DNA of 64,000 bases from Blastomussa wellsi (lineage: Eukaryota; Cnidaria; Anthozoa; Scleractinia; Plerogyridae), in NCBI GenBank assembly GCA_947652115.1, contig OX393565.1:18640043-18704042 (forward strand), written 5' to 3'. The position numbers and the translations under genes were made by a program. Below the pieces are notes generated by a model. It worked only from the letters and a program-made list of their open reading frames with translations, was not told the origin of the DNA and searched no databases. The number at the start of each line of letters is the position of its first letter. Within the stretch, counting starts at the first letter, position 1. Positions 1 to 9,491 of the stretch are shown here, in pieces.

Positions 1-350
1 TTTTTGGACAACTTTAACCAAAAATCCATTCTTCTCATCTGTCGCAGAATTTCCAAAAAGGAACATGTCATTTTGGAATTGACTGTTAGTTCCAAGAACT
101 TTGATAAACAAGGAGACTGTAAGACCTTTGTTGCATTTAAATGGATCAACAGGACACTCGACCTTCGTCACAGGTTTAAGAGTAATTGTGCCAGTTCCCT
201 CGGTACGTAGTGCTCTTGTTCCCGCTATAGAACGCGTAACGACCACGTCACCGTCAAAATCACCCTTCTGGGAGGTTGTGTTGTCGATTATATTGTCTGG
301 AAGATCGAAGTCCCAGTAATGATCCGCGTCCTTATAAAAGGAGTATAACT
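1..350 (-). CDS. Partial host gene: exon of a laminin-G / concanavalin-like domain protein
   Basis: Read on the minus strand, the first 350 bases are open in one frame. They encode a stretch beginning ELYSFYKDADHYWDFDLPD and containing CPVDPFKCNKGLTVSLFIKV. The aromatic YWxFD start, the ALRTEGTGTITL strand and the Cys-rich 'PxxCxxGLT' segment resemble laminin-G-like (LamG/pentraxin-fold) modules of large extracellular or adhesion proteins in invertebrates. A 3' splice acceptor (tgtttttcag) lies immediately upstream at 351-352. The exon runs off the left edge, so start, end and full architecture are unknown. I found no convincing upstream exon between 351 and 15.7 kb. The LamG call rests on pattern recognition only. 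Confidence 0.6.
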
Positions 351-3334
351 CTGAAAAACAGAGAAAAATTAATAAACGCTTTCCTTTGCACAATGGCGAT
401 TCATATGGTACTACAATAATAGTAAGACTCTGAAGAAGAAAGGCAGTGCCTTTCGAAATAGTGACGTTGAACCATATTCCTCAGCAGGAGGCGCAGTGAC
501 CTAATGGTTAGTGCGCTGGACTCCGGATCGGACGGTCCGGGTTCGAGCCTCTAGCCGGGGCACTGCGTTGGGCAAGACACTTTACTCTCACAGTGCCTCT
601 CTTCACCCAGGTGTATAAATGGGTACCGGCGAATTTACTGCTGGGGGGTAACCCTGCGATGGACTTTCATCCCATCCAGGGGGGAGTAGAAATACTCTCT
701 GTCGCTTCATGCTGTCCTTACTGTCCATTCGGCCTCGCTTTTTTCCATCTTATCACTGCAATAGTCCGCCAAACATTTCCTAAAGTTTTATCTAAGAAAT
801 TTTAAGGTTATATTGCCACCAAATTTGTCCGTGGTATTTTCCAAGTACGGTTTCGTATAAAAAAGACATACCGCGGAGAACCCTGTAACAACCCCGACCG
901 AAACTCCCCCCCCCCCCCCCCCATCCTGTTGCGATGTTGATATAAGGCATTCAAGTTTCTTTCGTCAGACTCGACAGTGCTTGACAGATGGGGGGGAAAA
1001 CAGACTGAAGTAGTTTGCAAAAATAACATTAACAAACATAGGCGTACGAGCTGGGGGGATGGGGGCTGCAGTCCCCCACCCCCACCCCCACGTTTCGGAA
1101 ATTTTCGACATTTTTAGGGCAAAACGCTCAGGAGTCGGTGAAAAACAGTTGCATTTTGTGGGTGGTTGTATGCCAGCGCATTCGGGAATTGTGTTCCATT
1201 GCTTCCATGATGCTTTTGCCAGGGTTGTAGATATATGATTTTTCCGTTTCCTACAGTTTCCTCTAAATTTTGAAAAAAGAAGATTCTCTTCCCGATTTTT
1301 CTAGGAGGATCGAAGAAGAGACTTTCCTTGCAGGATATTGTATCCGAGTAAACTTGTTTCACTATATGAAGACTCAATCGTGCTTGATATATCACATAAA
1401 AAGCCACTCGGTATTAAGTTTTTTACGCACATTTTATAAAAAAGGAAATGATTTCTATAAACGCAAAAAAGCTAAATTAAAATTAAAAACAGTTGTAGTA
1501 AGTGTAAAGATCATGCATATGATTGCACATGATAGCTCACGTACCGTTAGATTCTAATGCTGAAGCCCGCATACACATACTTAGTGTTGCAAACACCTGT
1601 GTAGTAAAAATACGTAAAGGTAAGGCTCTCGAAATGTCATTCCCAATAGAGGTATTTTGAAGAGACTTACCAAACTTATCAGAGAATCCATTCTACTGGA
1701 GCACAATCAAAGAAACATAATTCAAACAACTCAGAAAGAAAAGATTATGAGGATCTGGTATGCTGAGTTTGACTCCAATTCTTGTGCTCGAGAAAGGTTT
1801 CCGCATAAACGTATTTTGCTTCTGTTTGGTACGAGCTTAAGATCAAAGAAAATTATTACCCACTGTGTGGGTTAACGTTGGTTCGTTATGCACCTGTAAC
1901 AAATCGCGTCAATTTGTTGCCGATAAATCATACCATCAATACTAATCTTAGAAAACTAATTTGGCTTTTTCATGTAATATCCACCAGCTGGAGTTTCACG
2001 TCGGGCTGTTTCAAATCTTCAAATTAATAAATAATGAGATGAAAATACAAAAATAAGTTAATTTCAGTGCAGGTCAACGATGAACTGAATTAAAGATCAA
2101 ACTTTGAAGTGCAGGACCACCATTTTCGTTTAATCGGCCATATGGCAAACTTCTCGTTTTTGGTTGGCCCTGTCACGCCTTCAAACTAGCCCGCATGTAT
2201 GCAGCCGTCCTAAATGAGGAAATAGACTCGAAAATAGACGGCTGTACGCAGCTGAGCCTTTGCAGAATTTGGGGACAAATTTGGTAATTGTTTCCCTGTC
2301 GTGTATTCGTTTGTTTTTAAAGCAAGAAGTAAAATGCTAATGTTTCTAATACGTCACGTAAAATCTAGTAAGATAGCTTTAATAACAAGAGAGCATCACA
2401 ACGTCCCAACAACATCAAAATGACCTTGATAGAGATGTTTTTCTCTCGTGTTTTTTTTTTCTGGGTCACCAATAAAAAAGATAATTATTGCCTTATTGTT
2501 TGAGCTTGTTTGTTTTGCATTTGTAACAAGTCTCATGGATTTTTAGCATTCAGTTGTTTGAAGCACCTTTTTCAAAACTAATTTGGCATTTTATAAAACT
2601 GATTAGTTACAATGCTCCAAATTATGCTGTAATTATAGTGGAAGAAAGGGACTTTAAAAAGAGATTCCTCTCCTGAATGTGACGAAATCAATGTCATCTG
2701 CTAAGTATGAGCAAAAAGATTGTTTCTGCCCAAGGAGTACTTAAACCAAATCTGTTTCTTCTAATAAAATTATAGCAGACTAGTTTTGGAGATGCACCCC
2801 GCAGCAAAAGCTTGTTATGTGCCTATATCCTAATCAGTAACCACTACGAACGCCAACGAGAGGCTGCCAAAAACTGTAATCTAGATAATGAATATAACCC
2901 AAATCCTTACCCAGAACTTAAATATAACTCAACTGAACCTTATGAACCTTAACCCAAACCCTAAACCAGGAGTGCCTTGGGAAGGACAAATCAATTTCTG
3001 TCTCGGGGTGGGGCTGGTGGCTTGGTGAGCAATTACCGAAAAAAAAAATCCTGCACAAAACAAAGCGCCAAAATATCATGCAAAGCGATGTCACGCAAAA
3101 TAAACATATCGAGGAAATGGGAAAATAATTCCTGCACAACCTGACGCTGAAAAATAAATGTTGTTGCGCGGAAAAATTACCCAATCTTCTCCTCCTCCGT
3201 TATCATTTACACAAACCATCCGGTTAGAAATTTCACGGGTATTAAAGCATTTCATAACTAAACAGAAGAAGGACATGGCTCAAAACTTATCCAAATTCAC
3301 TGAGAATATTGAAAGGGATACATATAGATTACTT
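351..3334. other. Gene-poor stretch with one SINE and low-complexity tracts
   Basis: No exon with credible splice sites or protein homology was recognised. It contains the tRNA-derived SINE at about 489-713, a poly-C run near 907-922, C-rich repeats near 1065-1092, and A/T-rich DNA. The short open frames here have no recognisable domains. Confidence 0.5.
489..713 (+). repeat. tRNA-derived SINE (family A)
   Basis: The head resembles a tRNA: an A-box-like segment (gcagtgacctaatggttag) is followed by a B-box-like GGTTCGAG at about 540-547. A conserved body follows (gggcaagacactttactctc, then cacccaggtgtataaatggg, then a ccatccagggggg segment). Related copies occur near 15829, 28607 (head only) and 30445 (reverse). 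The body excludes a functional tRNA and fits a pol III-derived retroposon. Confidence 0.75.
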
Positions 3335-3467
3335 CATAGAAAGTGCGACGTACGGATTTTTATTCACGAGTTGCAAAACTTTGGAAAACTCACTCGTTCG
3401 CTGCGCTCACTCGTTCGTTTTCCAAAGTTTTGCGACGAGTGAATAATAATCCGTACAAAGCACTTTC

Positions 3468-3665
3468 TGAAAATGAACGATTTATTCACTAAAACTCAAC
3501 GTCATCAATCATCATCGACCTGAACGTCGAGCAACGTCGAAGTCACACTTTCACAACATAAACTTGGTCCCAGTGTCCACTCATTCGAACTTAGTCTCCA
3601 CTCTTACACACGCAACGCGCCTTACACAAAATGAAACGCGGGATATAAATTTTCAGTTCGGAACA
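3468..3665 (-). repeat. 3' LTR of BEL/Pao element
   Basis: This 198-bp repeat has the same sequence as 9285-9482. The coding strand is minus, so this is the downstream (3') LTR. It is preceded on the minus strand by the polypurine tract at about 3666-3676. Confidence 0.93.
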
Positions 3666-3676
3666 TCCTCCCGCCC
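3666..3676 (-). promoter_or_regulatory. Polypurine tract of BEL/Pao element
   Basis: The minus strand reads GGGCGGGAGGA immediately before the 3' LTR. This is the expected place and composition for the plus-strand-synthesis primer. Confidence 0.7.
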
Positions 3677-3742
3677 GATGCAGGGAGTGCATCAGTATAT
3701 GTAACTTGTTCAATAAAAATGTTCAACATTGTCTCATCAAGT

Positions 3743-6700
3743 TCAATTAAGTTCAGCAGCTATATCGGCATCACAGGATTCAAACAGATGTAGCCGCTGC
3801 ACTGGACGACGGGTAACATTTCCAGATGAGGACCGAAGACTAACGGATCGGACAAGACCATCACGGCCTATGTGGGTGTCTTCCACTCGCGCACGTGACC
3901 ACTGACCCCTTGCTACGCGATCCTCACTCACAAGGACCAAGTCACCTTTACGGATTTCGCGACCAATCTTATACCATTTCTTGAGGGGTGTCAGGGATTT
4001 CAGATACTCTGCATGCCAACGCTTCCAAAATCCGTTTACGAGCCTCTGATGATACTGAAAACGTTTGGTGAGGGCTCTTGATGTCTGTTCTGAAACATGA
4101 GTGTCTTTAGTCGGACACGCTTGTAGATTTCTGCCAATCAGAATCTGTGCAGGGGTAATCACACTGTAGTCATCAGGGTCTGCACCAAGGTACGTAAGAG
4201 GACGACTGTTCAGCTGTGCTTCAATTTCAGCCAAAATAGTAGTTAACTGCTCAGCATCTAACATTGCTTTGGCAAATAATTTCTTCAGTGGTGTCTTGAC
4301 ACTCTTTACAAGTCGCTCATAAAACCCACCCCACCATGGGGCCTTCTCCGCTATGAACTTCCACTGAATCTTCTTTTCGGACAAAGCACTTTGGGTTTGG
4401 TCTGATTCCAATACTCTCCAACAGTGCCGTAGCTCCTTGTTAGCAGCCTTAAAAGTTTTTGCATTATCTGACCAAATAATGCTGCACATTCCTCTTCTTG
4501 CAATCATGCGTCTCAGAGCAAGGAGAAATCGTTCAGTCGTCATATCACACACCAACTCTAAGTGTACCGCACGGGTAACTGCACATGTGAATAAACAGAT
4601 ATAGACTTTATCACCACTGTCTTTCAAATACAAGGGACCGGCGAAGTCTAGACCCACATTAGTGAACGGTGGCGCAGGCTTAATTCTGTCTTCAGGAAGT
4701 GGTGCCATCCGCTGACCAAAGGGCTTTGTTTGGTAATGGCGACATATTAGACAGTTCCTCAGTGTCTGACGGACAGTCGATCGTCCTTTGATCAACCAAA
4801 ATTTCTGTCGCAAAACTGACAAAGTGTGTTCAACTCCAGCATGAAGCTCACGGCGGTGAACATCATCAATCAACAACTTAACAACAGGATTGTTAGAAGG
4901 CAAGATAATGGGATGCTTCTCCTCTTCTGGTAACAGTGACTTGTGAATTCTTCCTCCAACACGAAGAAAACCACTAATAGGACACATAAACGGGTTTAAA
5001 TTGGCCAGGTTGCTGTCCGTCACTGTACCATGCCGTTTACTTGACGTAATTTCTTCAGCAAAACTTGCTTCTTGTACATGAGAAATCAACCAATTTTCTG
5101 CATTTTGCATCTCTAAACCAGTTAAAGGGCTGTCAATTCTTTCCTCTTCTTTCACCCTTGCGTTTCTAACGAATCTTCTGATCCAAGCAACAGTTCTCAG
5201 CAAGCGACTGTACTTGCTGAACCTTGTGAAGTCAAGGAATGGCTCTTTGGATTGCACAACACAACTGACACTAGCTTTACTCTTCCTCTCTGGGTCAACA
5301 ATTTCCCTGGAAGGTTTTGACCTCAGATCTTCAGGCCAGTCGTTTTCGGACTCTTGTAACCAAGAGGGTCCTTTCCACCACAAATGACTCTCTCTTAACT
5401 GACTTGTAGATAAACCTCGGGTAGGTAGATCCGCCGGGTTCTGCGGTCCTGGACAGTACCTCCAAACACTGGGATCCAACAATGACTGAATTTCAATAAC
5501 ACGATTGGCAACAAATGGTTTCCACTGTGAGGCTGCTCCTCGAATCCAGTGTAAAGTCGAAGAATTGTCTGTCCAACAAACAATGCGGCTTATGGGGCAA
5601 TCGATTGCACCTTTGACATAGGTACAAAGCCTAGCAGTAATTACAGCAGCCATCAATTCTAAACGCGGAAGTGTAATCTTCTTTACAGGAGCCACTCGGG
5701 TCTTGGACATTACAAGACTGGTAGATGCCTTTCCATCTTCACTAACAACTCTCAGATAAACTGCAGAGGCATAAGCAACTTCCGACGCATCACCAAATGC
5801 GTGTAGCTCAACTTTAGGACTCTGACTTAACGACAAATCGGTGTAACATCTTGGAATGTGAAGGTGTTCAAGTTCTGAAAGTTCTTGAACCCACTGATTC
5901 CATTTCAATGAGACTTCCATGGGAATTTCCTCATCCCATCCAACACCTTGGATCCACAAACTTTGAAGAATCAATTTTGACCTCATTGAAAAGGGTGCGA
6001 TTAGACCAATCCGATCAAAAATCTTTGCTGCTAAAGATGCCACCTTTCTTTTAGTGTACACTGTCTCTGATCTCGGCTTAACAATGTTCGCATCAATTGC
6101 AAAGACAAGGCTGTCAGTTATCGTATTCCACTTTAAACCTAATGCTTTTGTCATTGGATGTGCTTCTGCTAGATCACTCTCCAGGTTGACAAGACTAACT
6201 GATACTCTGTCTCTCTCAGGTATAGAATCCATAAGCTCAGACGAATTGCTTGACCATTTTGTCAAATTAAAGGCAGCCTTCTGCATAAGCTCAGTAGCAC
6301 TTTGCTGCAATCTCAGTGTTTCCTGCACATTGTCTCTCCCTGAAGCAAAGTCATCAACATAAGTGTTCCTCAAAATTTCACTCGATGCAACAGGGAATGT
6401 TTTTTTACACCTTTTCACATGCTCTTGAATAGTACCAATAGCAAGAAATGGACTGGAAACAATTCCAAATGTGACCCTTGTCATTCTGTAAATCTTGGGC
6501 GTGGCCTTAGGGTCCAAATCTCTCCATAGATACCGGTGTGAATCTCTGTCTTCTTCTTTCAACCTAATCTGTAAGAACATCTTCTCTATGTCACCCATGA
6601 TAGCTACACGATTCTTTCGAAAACGCAGAAGAATTCCAAATAAATCTGGCTGCAATGCTGGGCCTGGCTCTAAGCAGCTGTTCAGAGAGACACCATTGCT

Positions 6701-8488
6701 GTCTTTAGCTGATGCATCAAACACCACTCTTGTTTTTGTTGTCTGCTTGTCTTCTCTGATGACTGCCTGATGGGGGAGATAGAACACAGGACGCCCATCT
6801 GTCGGTGTAACTTCATCGCAAGGTACTTCTTCAGCAACACCATTCTCAACATACTTGTTAATGGCTTCTAGATATGACGTAGCTTTCATTGGCTCTTGGA
6901 GCAGCTTCTTTTCTAGATTGTACAACCTACTTTCCGCTTGCCGGTAATTGTCTTTCAATGCAACACGATCTTCCTTCCAAGGTAAGGATACTTCATAGCG
7001 ACCATCATTGTACGTTAGAGTCTCCTTAAACTTCTTCAAGACCATATCTTCAACATGAGTAGTAGAAACTGAACTTTCAGCAGGTCTAACACCAATGGAC
7101 TCCAAATCCCAGAACTTTTGAAGTGTTTCATTCAATTGTTCCTCAACACCAATTTGAACATTCATAGACACAGTGCATTCTTGGCCATGACCATCTGTTG
7201 GTCCACAGAAGACCCAACCCAAAGTTGTGCGAACTGCAACTGGTTCACTGGAACGCCCTCTTACAATGTCTCTTGTCACAAAAGAATAATAGAAATCCAA
7301 ACCAATAAGCACATCAATCTCCTGTTCATCTCTAGGGAATTCTTCAGGAAATACTATGTTTCGAAGATGAGACCATCTTGCTGGATGAATATCCACAGCT
7401 TCAGCTGGCCGGCATATTACTAGTGTAGTAAGTGCTTCAATACACTGAGGCTGTCCAGATTTGTCAACAGGTGCCACAGTAAATGCAATTCTCTTCCGCA
7501 AAGTGCTCTTGGTAGCCTCTCCTCCAAATCCAGAGACGGCAATTTTGACACTCTTCCCGTCAAGACCAATCTCATCAATTACACTCTGCCGAACAAACGA
7601 TGTTTGAGAACCAGGATCAAAGAAACATCTCACAACTTTTGAACACCCATTCACTCCACACAAAATAGCTGGTACAGTCTGCAGAATCACCTTTCCACGC
7701 GAGCCCACCGCAACAGAATTTGCCACAACTGAAGATGACACAGGAGGACCTGATGAAGAGGATGGTAATTCAGGGGCGGATTCCACCTTGACTTCTTCCA
7801 AGTGAGGTCGAGCTGAATCCTGATGCAGGAGACTGTGATGTCTACCTTGGCAGTGCTTGCAAGGAGGCTTCTGGCACACTTCAGCTCTATGACCAGATTC
7901 AAGGCATCGGAAACACAGGCCCTTAGACGTTGCCTTTCTGAACCTTTCTTTCACAGGCAATGACAGAAAACTGACACATGACTTCAAACCATGGTTTTTG
8001 GAGCAAATGACACACTTGCCCTCTTGCGTTGTCGCACATAATGCATAGGTGGATGACTTTTGCAAGCGGTTAAACTTGAAACGGTTCCCATGATTCCCAG
8101 GATTTTCCTTTGCTGGAGCTTTTGAATCAAGAGAAGGAGGTTGGGAAGACTCTTTAGCTCTAATCAGTTGTTCCAAGAAAGTAAACAGTGTTTTCACTTC
8201 TACACAGTCCTGCTTAGCTATTTCCTCACTGAGCTCCAGTTCCCATTTTTCCACAACTTCTTTGGGCAGCTTGTCCACGATAAGGGGCACCAGAACAGGA
8301 GCCAAAGTTTCGGAGCTAAACTTTTCACCCATCGACTCAACAGAACGAACGTGACCTATCACTTCATCGTAAAATTTACGCATGGAGGTTGCATCATCAC
8401 AGCTCAAACGTGGCAAATGGATCAAGGATCTTACATGCGCATCAAGTATTAACCTTGTATGCCCAAATCTTTCCTTCAGTATTTCCAA
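3743..8488 (-). CDS. BEL/Pao polyprotein, main frame (gag C-part, protease, RT, RNase H, integrase)
   Basis: This is an open frame of 1581 codons. In order: the rest of the gag domain; Cys/His knuckles (CVICSKNHGLKSC, CFRCLESGHRAEVC, CKHCQGRHH); a DUF1758-type aspartic protease (FFDPGSQTSFV, with D-P-G in place of the usual D-S/T-G); reverse transcriptase with the YVDD box in RNTYVDDFASG; RNase H starting LHAFGDAS; an HHCC zinc domain; an integrase core (VGLDFAGPLY, IIWSDNAKTF, WWGGFYERL); and a C-terminal DUF5641-like tail. The annotated start is a non-ATG codon just after a TAG. The natural reading frame begins further upstream at 9055, so this segment depends on that stop being read through or being a mutation. 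Confidence 0.93.
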   Translation of the reverse strand: MEILKERFGHTRLILDAHVRSLIHLPRLSCDDATSMRKFYDEVIGHVRSVESMGEKFSSETLAPVLVPLIVDKLPKEVVEKWELELSEEIAKQDCVEVKTLFTFLEQLIRAKESSQPPSLDSKAPAKENPGNHGNRFKFNRLQKSSTYALCATTQEGKCVICSKNHGLKSCVSFLSLPVKERFRKATSKGLCFRCLESGHRAEVCQKPPCKHCQGRHHSLLHQDSARPHLEEVKVESAPELPSSSSGPPVSSSVVANSVAVGSRGKVILQTVPAILCGVNGCSKVVRCFFDPGSQTSFVRQSVIDEIGLDGKSVKIAVSGFGGEATKSTLRKRIAFTVAPVDKSGQPQCIEALTTLVICRPAEAVDIHPARWSHLRNIVFPEEFPRDEQEIDVLIGLDFYYSFVTRDIVRGRSSEPVAVRTTLGWVFCGPTDGHGQECTVSMNVQIGVEEQLNETLQKFWDLESIGVRPAESSVSTTHVEDMVLKKFKETLTYNDGRYEVSLPWKEDRVALKDNYRQAESRLYNLEKKLLQEPMKATSYLEAINKYVENGVAEEVPCDEVTPTDGRPVFYLPHQAVIREDKQTTKTRVVFDASAKDSNGVSLNSCLEPGPALQPDLFGILLRFRKNRVAIMGDIEKMFLQIRLKEEDRDSHRYLWRDLDPKATPKIYRMTRVTFGIVSSPFLAIGTIQEHVKRCKKTFPVASSEILRNTYVDDFASGRDNVQETLRLQQSATELMQKAAFNLTKWSSNSSELMDSIPERDRVSVSLVNLESDLAEAHPMTKALGLKWNTITDSLVFAIDANIVKPRSETVYTKRKVASLAAKIFDRIGLIAPFSMRSKLILQSLWIQGVGWDEEIPMEVSLKWNQWVQELSELEHLHIPRCYTDLSLSQSPKVELHAFGDASEVAYASAVYLRVVSEDGKASTSLVMSKTRVAPVKKITLPRLELMAAVITARLCTYVKGAIDCPISRIVCWTDNSSTLHWIRGAASQWKPFVANRVIEIQSLLDPSVWRYCPGPQNPADLPTRGLSTSQLRESHLWWKGPSWLQESENDWPEDLRSKPSREIVDPERKSKASVSCVVQSKEPFLDFTRFSKYSRLLRTVAWIRRFVRNARVKEEERIDSPLTGLEMQNAENWLISHVQEASFAEEITSSKRHGTVTDSNLANLNPFMCPISGFLRVGGRIHKSLLPEEEKHPIILPSNNPVVKLLIDDVHRRELHAGVEHTLSVLRQKFWLIKGRSTVRQTLRNCLICRHYQTKPFGQRMAPLPEDRIKPAPPFTNVGLDFAGPLYLKDSGDKVYICLFTCAVTRAVHLELVCDMTTERFLLALRRMIARRGMCSIIWSDNAKTFKAANKELRHCWRVLESDQTQSALSEKKIQWKFIAEKAPWWGGFYERLVKSVKTPLKKLFAKAMLDAEQLTTILAEIEAQLNSRPLTYLGADPDDYSVITPAQILIGRNLQACPTKDTHVSEQTSRALTKRFQYHQRLVNGFWKRWHAEYLKSLTPLKKWYKIGREIRKGDLVLVSEDRVARGQWSRARVEDTHIGRDGLVRSVSLRSSSGNVTRRPVQRLHLFESCDADIAAELN

Positions 8489-8494
8489 AACTGG

Positions 8495-9055
8495 CTAGTA
8501 ATTCGCTTGTACCACTGCAAAACCTTTCACCGCTTCAGCAGCCGAACCCTTTAGCGATCTCATTAAATACTCTAATTTTTGGACATCTGCCAACGACGCA
8601 TTGTCAACTACCGAAACTTTTATCGACTGATAATAGGGTTGCCAACTCAAAACATTGCCATCAAAGGTTGGTAGATTGATCTTGGGTAGCTTAACTTGTA
8701 CTTGAGAAGACGACTGAGATACAGGAGGGTTGCTTCCCGCCAATTTAACTTCAGGAACAGGTTTACTAGCAAGATGACTCGTCATTTTAGCCATGCTTTC
8801 GATAATACGCGCTTCGTAGTCACTATGACTCTCGCACTCAGCATCAATGTCCTCATCTTCCAACATGGTGCACATTGTGCCTTGTACTTCTTGCAAATCG
8901 GTCCACTTACTTGCGATATTATCCTTTAACACTTGAATTCGTGCATGATTATCAGGTTGTGACAACAGAGCTTCGTCGATTGATTTCAACGTGTCGGTAA
9001 CAGATTTTCTCAGAAATCGTCTCTTTTTCTTGATGGCTTCTAACTCCTTGGACAT
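8495..9055 (-). CDS. BEL/Pao gag N-terminal part, ends at in-frame TAG
   Basis: It starts MSKELEAIKKKRRFL at an ATG (9055-9053) shortly downstream of the 5' LTR and primer site, and runs 186 codons. The segment KLPKINLPTFDGNVLSWQPY is typical of DUF1759 gag of BEL/Pao. The frame ends at a TAG at about 8492-8494, but the same frame continues at once into the main polyprotein with gag-like sequence. This is either a single inactivating nonsense change or a stop suppressed in translation. Elements of this group usually have one uninterrupted ORF. Confidence 0.85.
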   Translation of the reverse strand: MSKELEAIKKKRRFLRKSVTDTLKSIDEALLSQPDNHARIQVLKDNIASKWTDLQEVQGTMCTMLEDEDIDAECESHSDYEARIIESMAKMTSHLASKPVPEVKLAGSNPPVSQSSSQVQVKLPKINLPTFDGNVLSWQPYYQSIKVSVVDNASLADVQKLEYLMRSLKGSAAEAVKGFAVVQANY

Positions 9056-9266
9056 TTTCGAACGCTATGTCAAATTTCACTGACCTCAAATACTCGAAGA
9101 AACAAAGTTCCACTTGAGGCACTTGATCAAGGTACTGATGCAATTATACAGATGTGTTTTGGCGCCAATCGCCGATATGCGAAAATCCACTTCTTCGCAG
9201 CAAGAAACACGGAGGTCCTACTCTCCTTTTCGAACGACCATTCGTCGCTACTGTATCTCCAAATCT

Positions 9267-9284
9267 ATCCGGCTCGAAGGACCA
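9267..9284 (-). promoter_or_regulatory. Primer-binding site, tRNA-Tyr type
   Basis: Directly inside the 5' LTR, the plus strand reads atccggctcgaaggacca. This equals the 3' end of eukaryotic tRNA-Tyr including CCA, so the minus-strand transcript would pair with that tRNA over 17-18 bases. The tRNA identity is from memory of the conserved tRNA-Tyr acceptor/T-arm sequence. Confidence 0.75.
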
Positions 9285-9482
9285 TGAAAATGAACGATTT
9301 ATTCACTAAAACTCAACGTCATCAATCATCATCGACCTGAACGTCGAGCAACGTCGAAGTCACACTTTCACAACATAAACTTGGTCCCAGTGTCCACTCA
9401 TTCGAACTTAGTCTCCACTCTTACACACGCAACGCGCCTTACACAAAATGAAACGCGGGATATAAATTTTCAGTTCGGAACA
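9285..9482 (-). repeat. 5' LTR of BEL/Pao element
   Basis: It is an identical copy of 3468-3665 and acts as the upstream (5') LTR for the minus-strand element. It contains an AT-rich TATAAAT-like stretch in plus orientation (gatataaatttt), which reads aaaatttatatc on the coding strand. This could be a TATA-type core promoter. The flanking base run CTTTC completes the target-site duplication. Confidence 0.93.
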
Positions 9483-9491
9483 CTTTCTATG

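Larger units (their letters stand above)
3468..9482 (-). mobile_element. BEL/Pao LTR retrotransposon, complete, recent insertion
   Basis: It is bounded by two direct 198-bp repeats (3468-3665 and 9285-9482) that look identical base for base. On the coding strand they begin TG and end CA. The flanks share the 5-bp duplication CTTTC (3463-3467 and 9483-9487). The minus-strand gag-pol order is gag (DUF1759), zinc knuckles, retropepsin, RT, RNase H, integrase, which is diagnostic of BEL/Pao. A primer-binding site and a polypurine tract sit next to the LTRs. The identical LTRs imply insertion recent on an evolutionary scale. One in-frame stop interrupts the coding frame. Confidence 0.95.
3335..9491. 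mobile_element. Palindromic MITE split by the BEL/Pao insertion
   Basis: The left portion (3335-3467) starts CATAGAAAGTGC and folds back on itself: arms containing TTGCAAAACTTTGGAAAAC flank a short centre rich in CTCGTTCG. The matching end, GCACTTTCTATG, is only completed if the BEL element (3468-9482) and one CTTTC copy are removed, which joins 3467 to 9488-9491. The MITE was therefore present before the retrotransposon arrived. No transposase gene is inside it. Confidence 0.7.

Noticed and set aside
2890..2970. Telomere-like AACCCTA/AACCCAAA words
   Set aside because: Only a few degenerate copies are present; too short and irregular for an interstitial telomere array.
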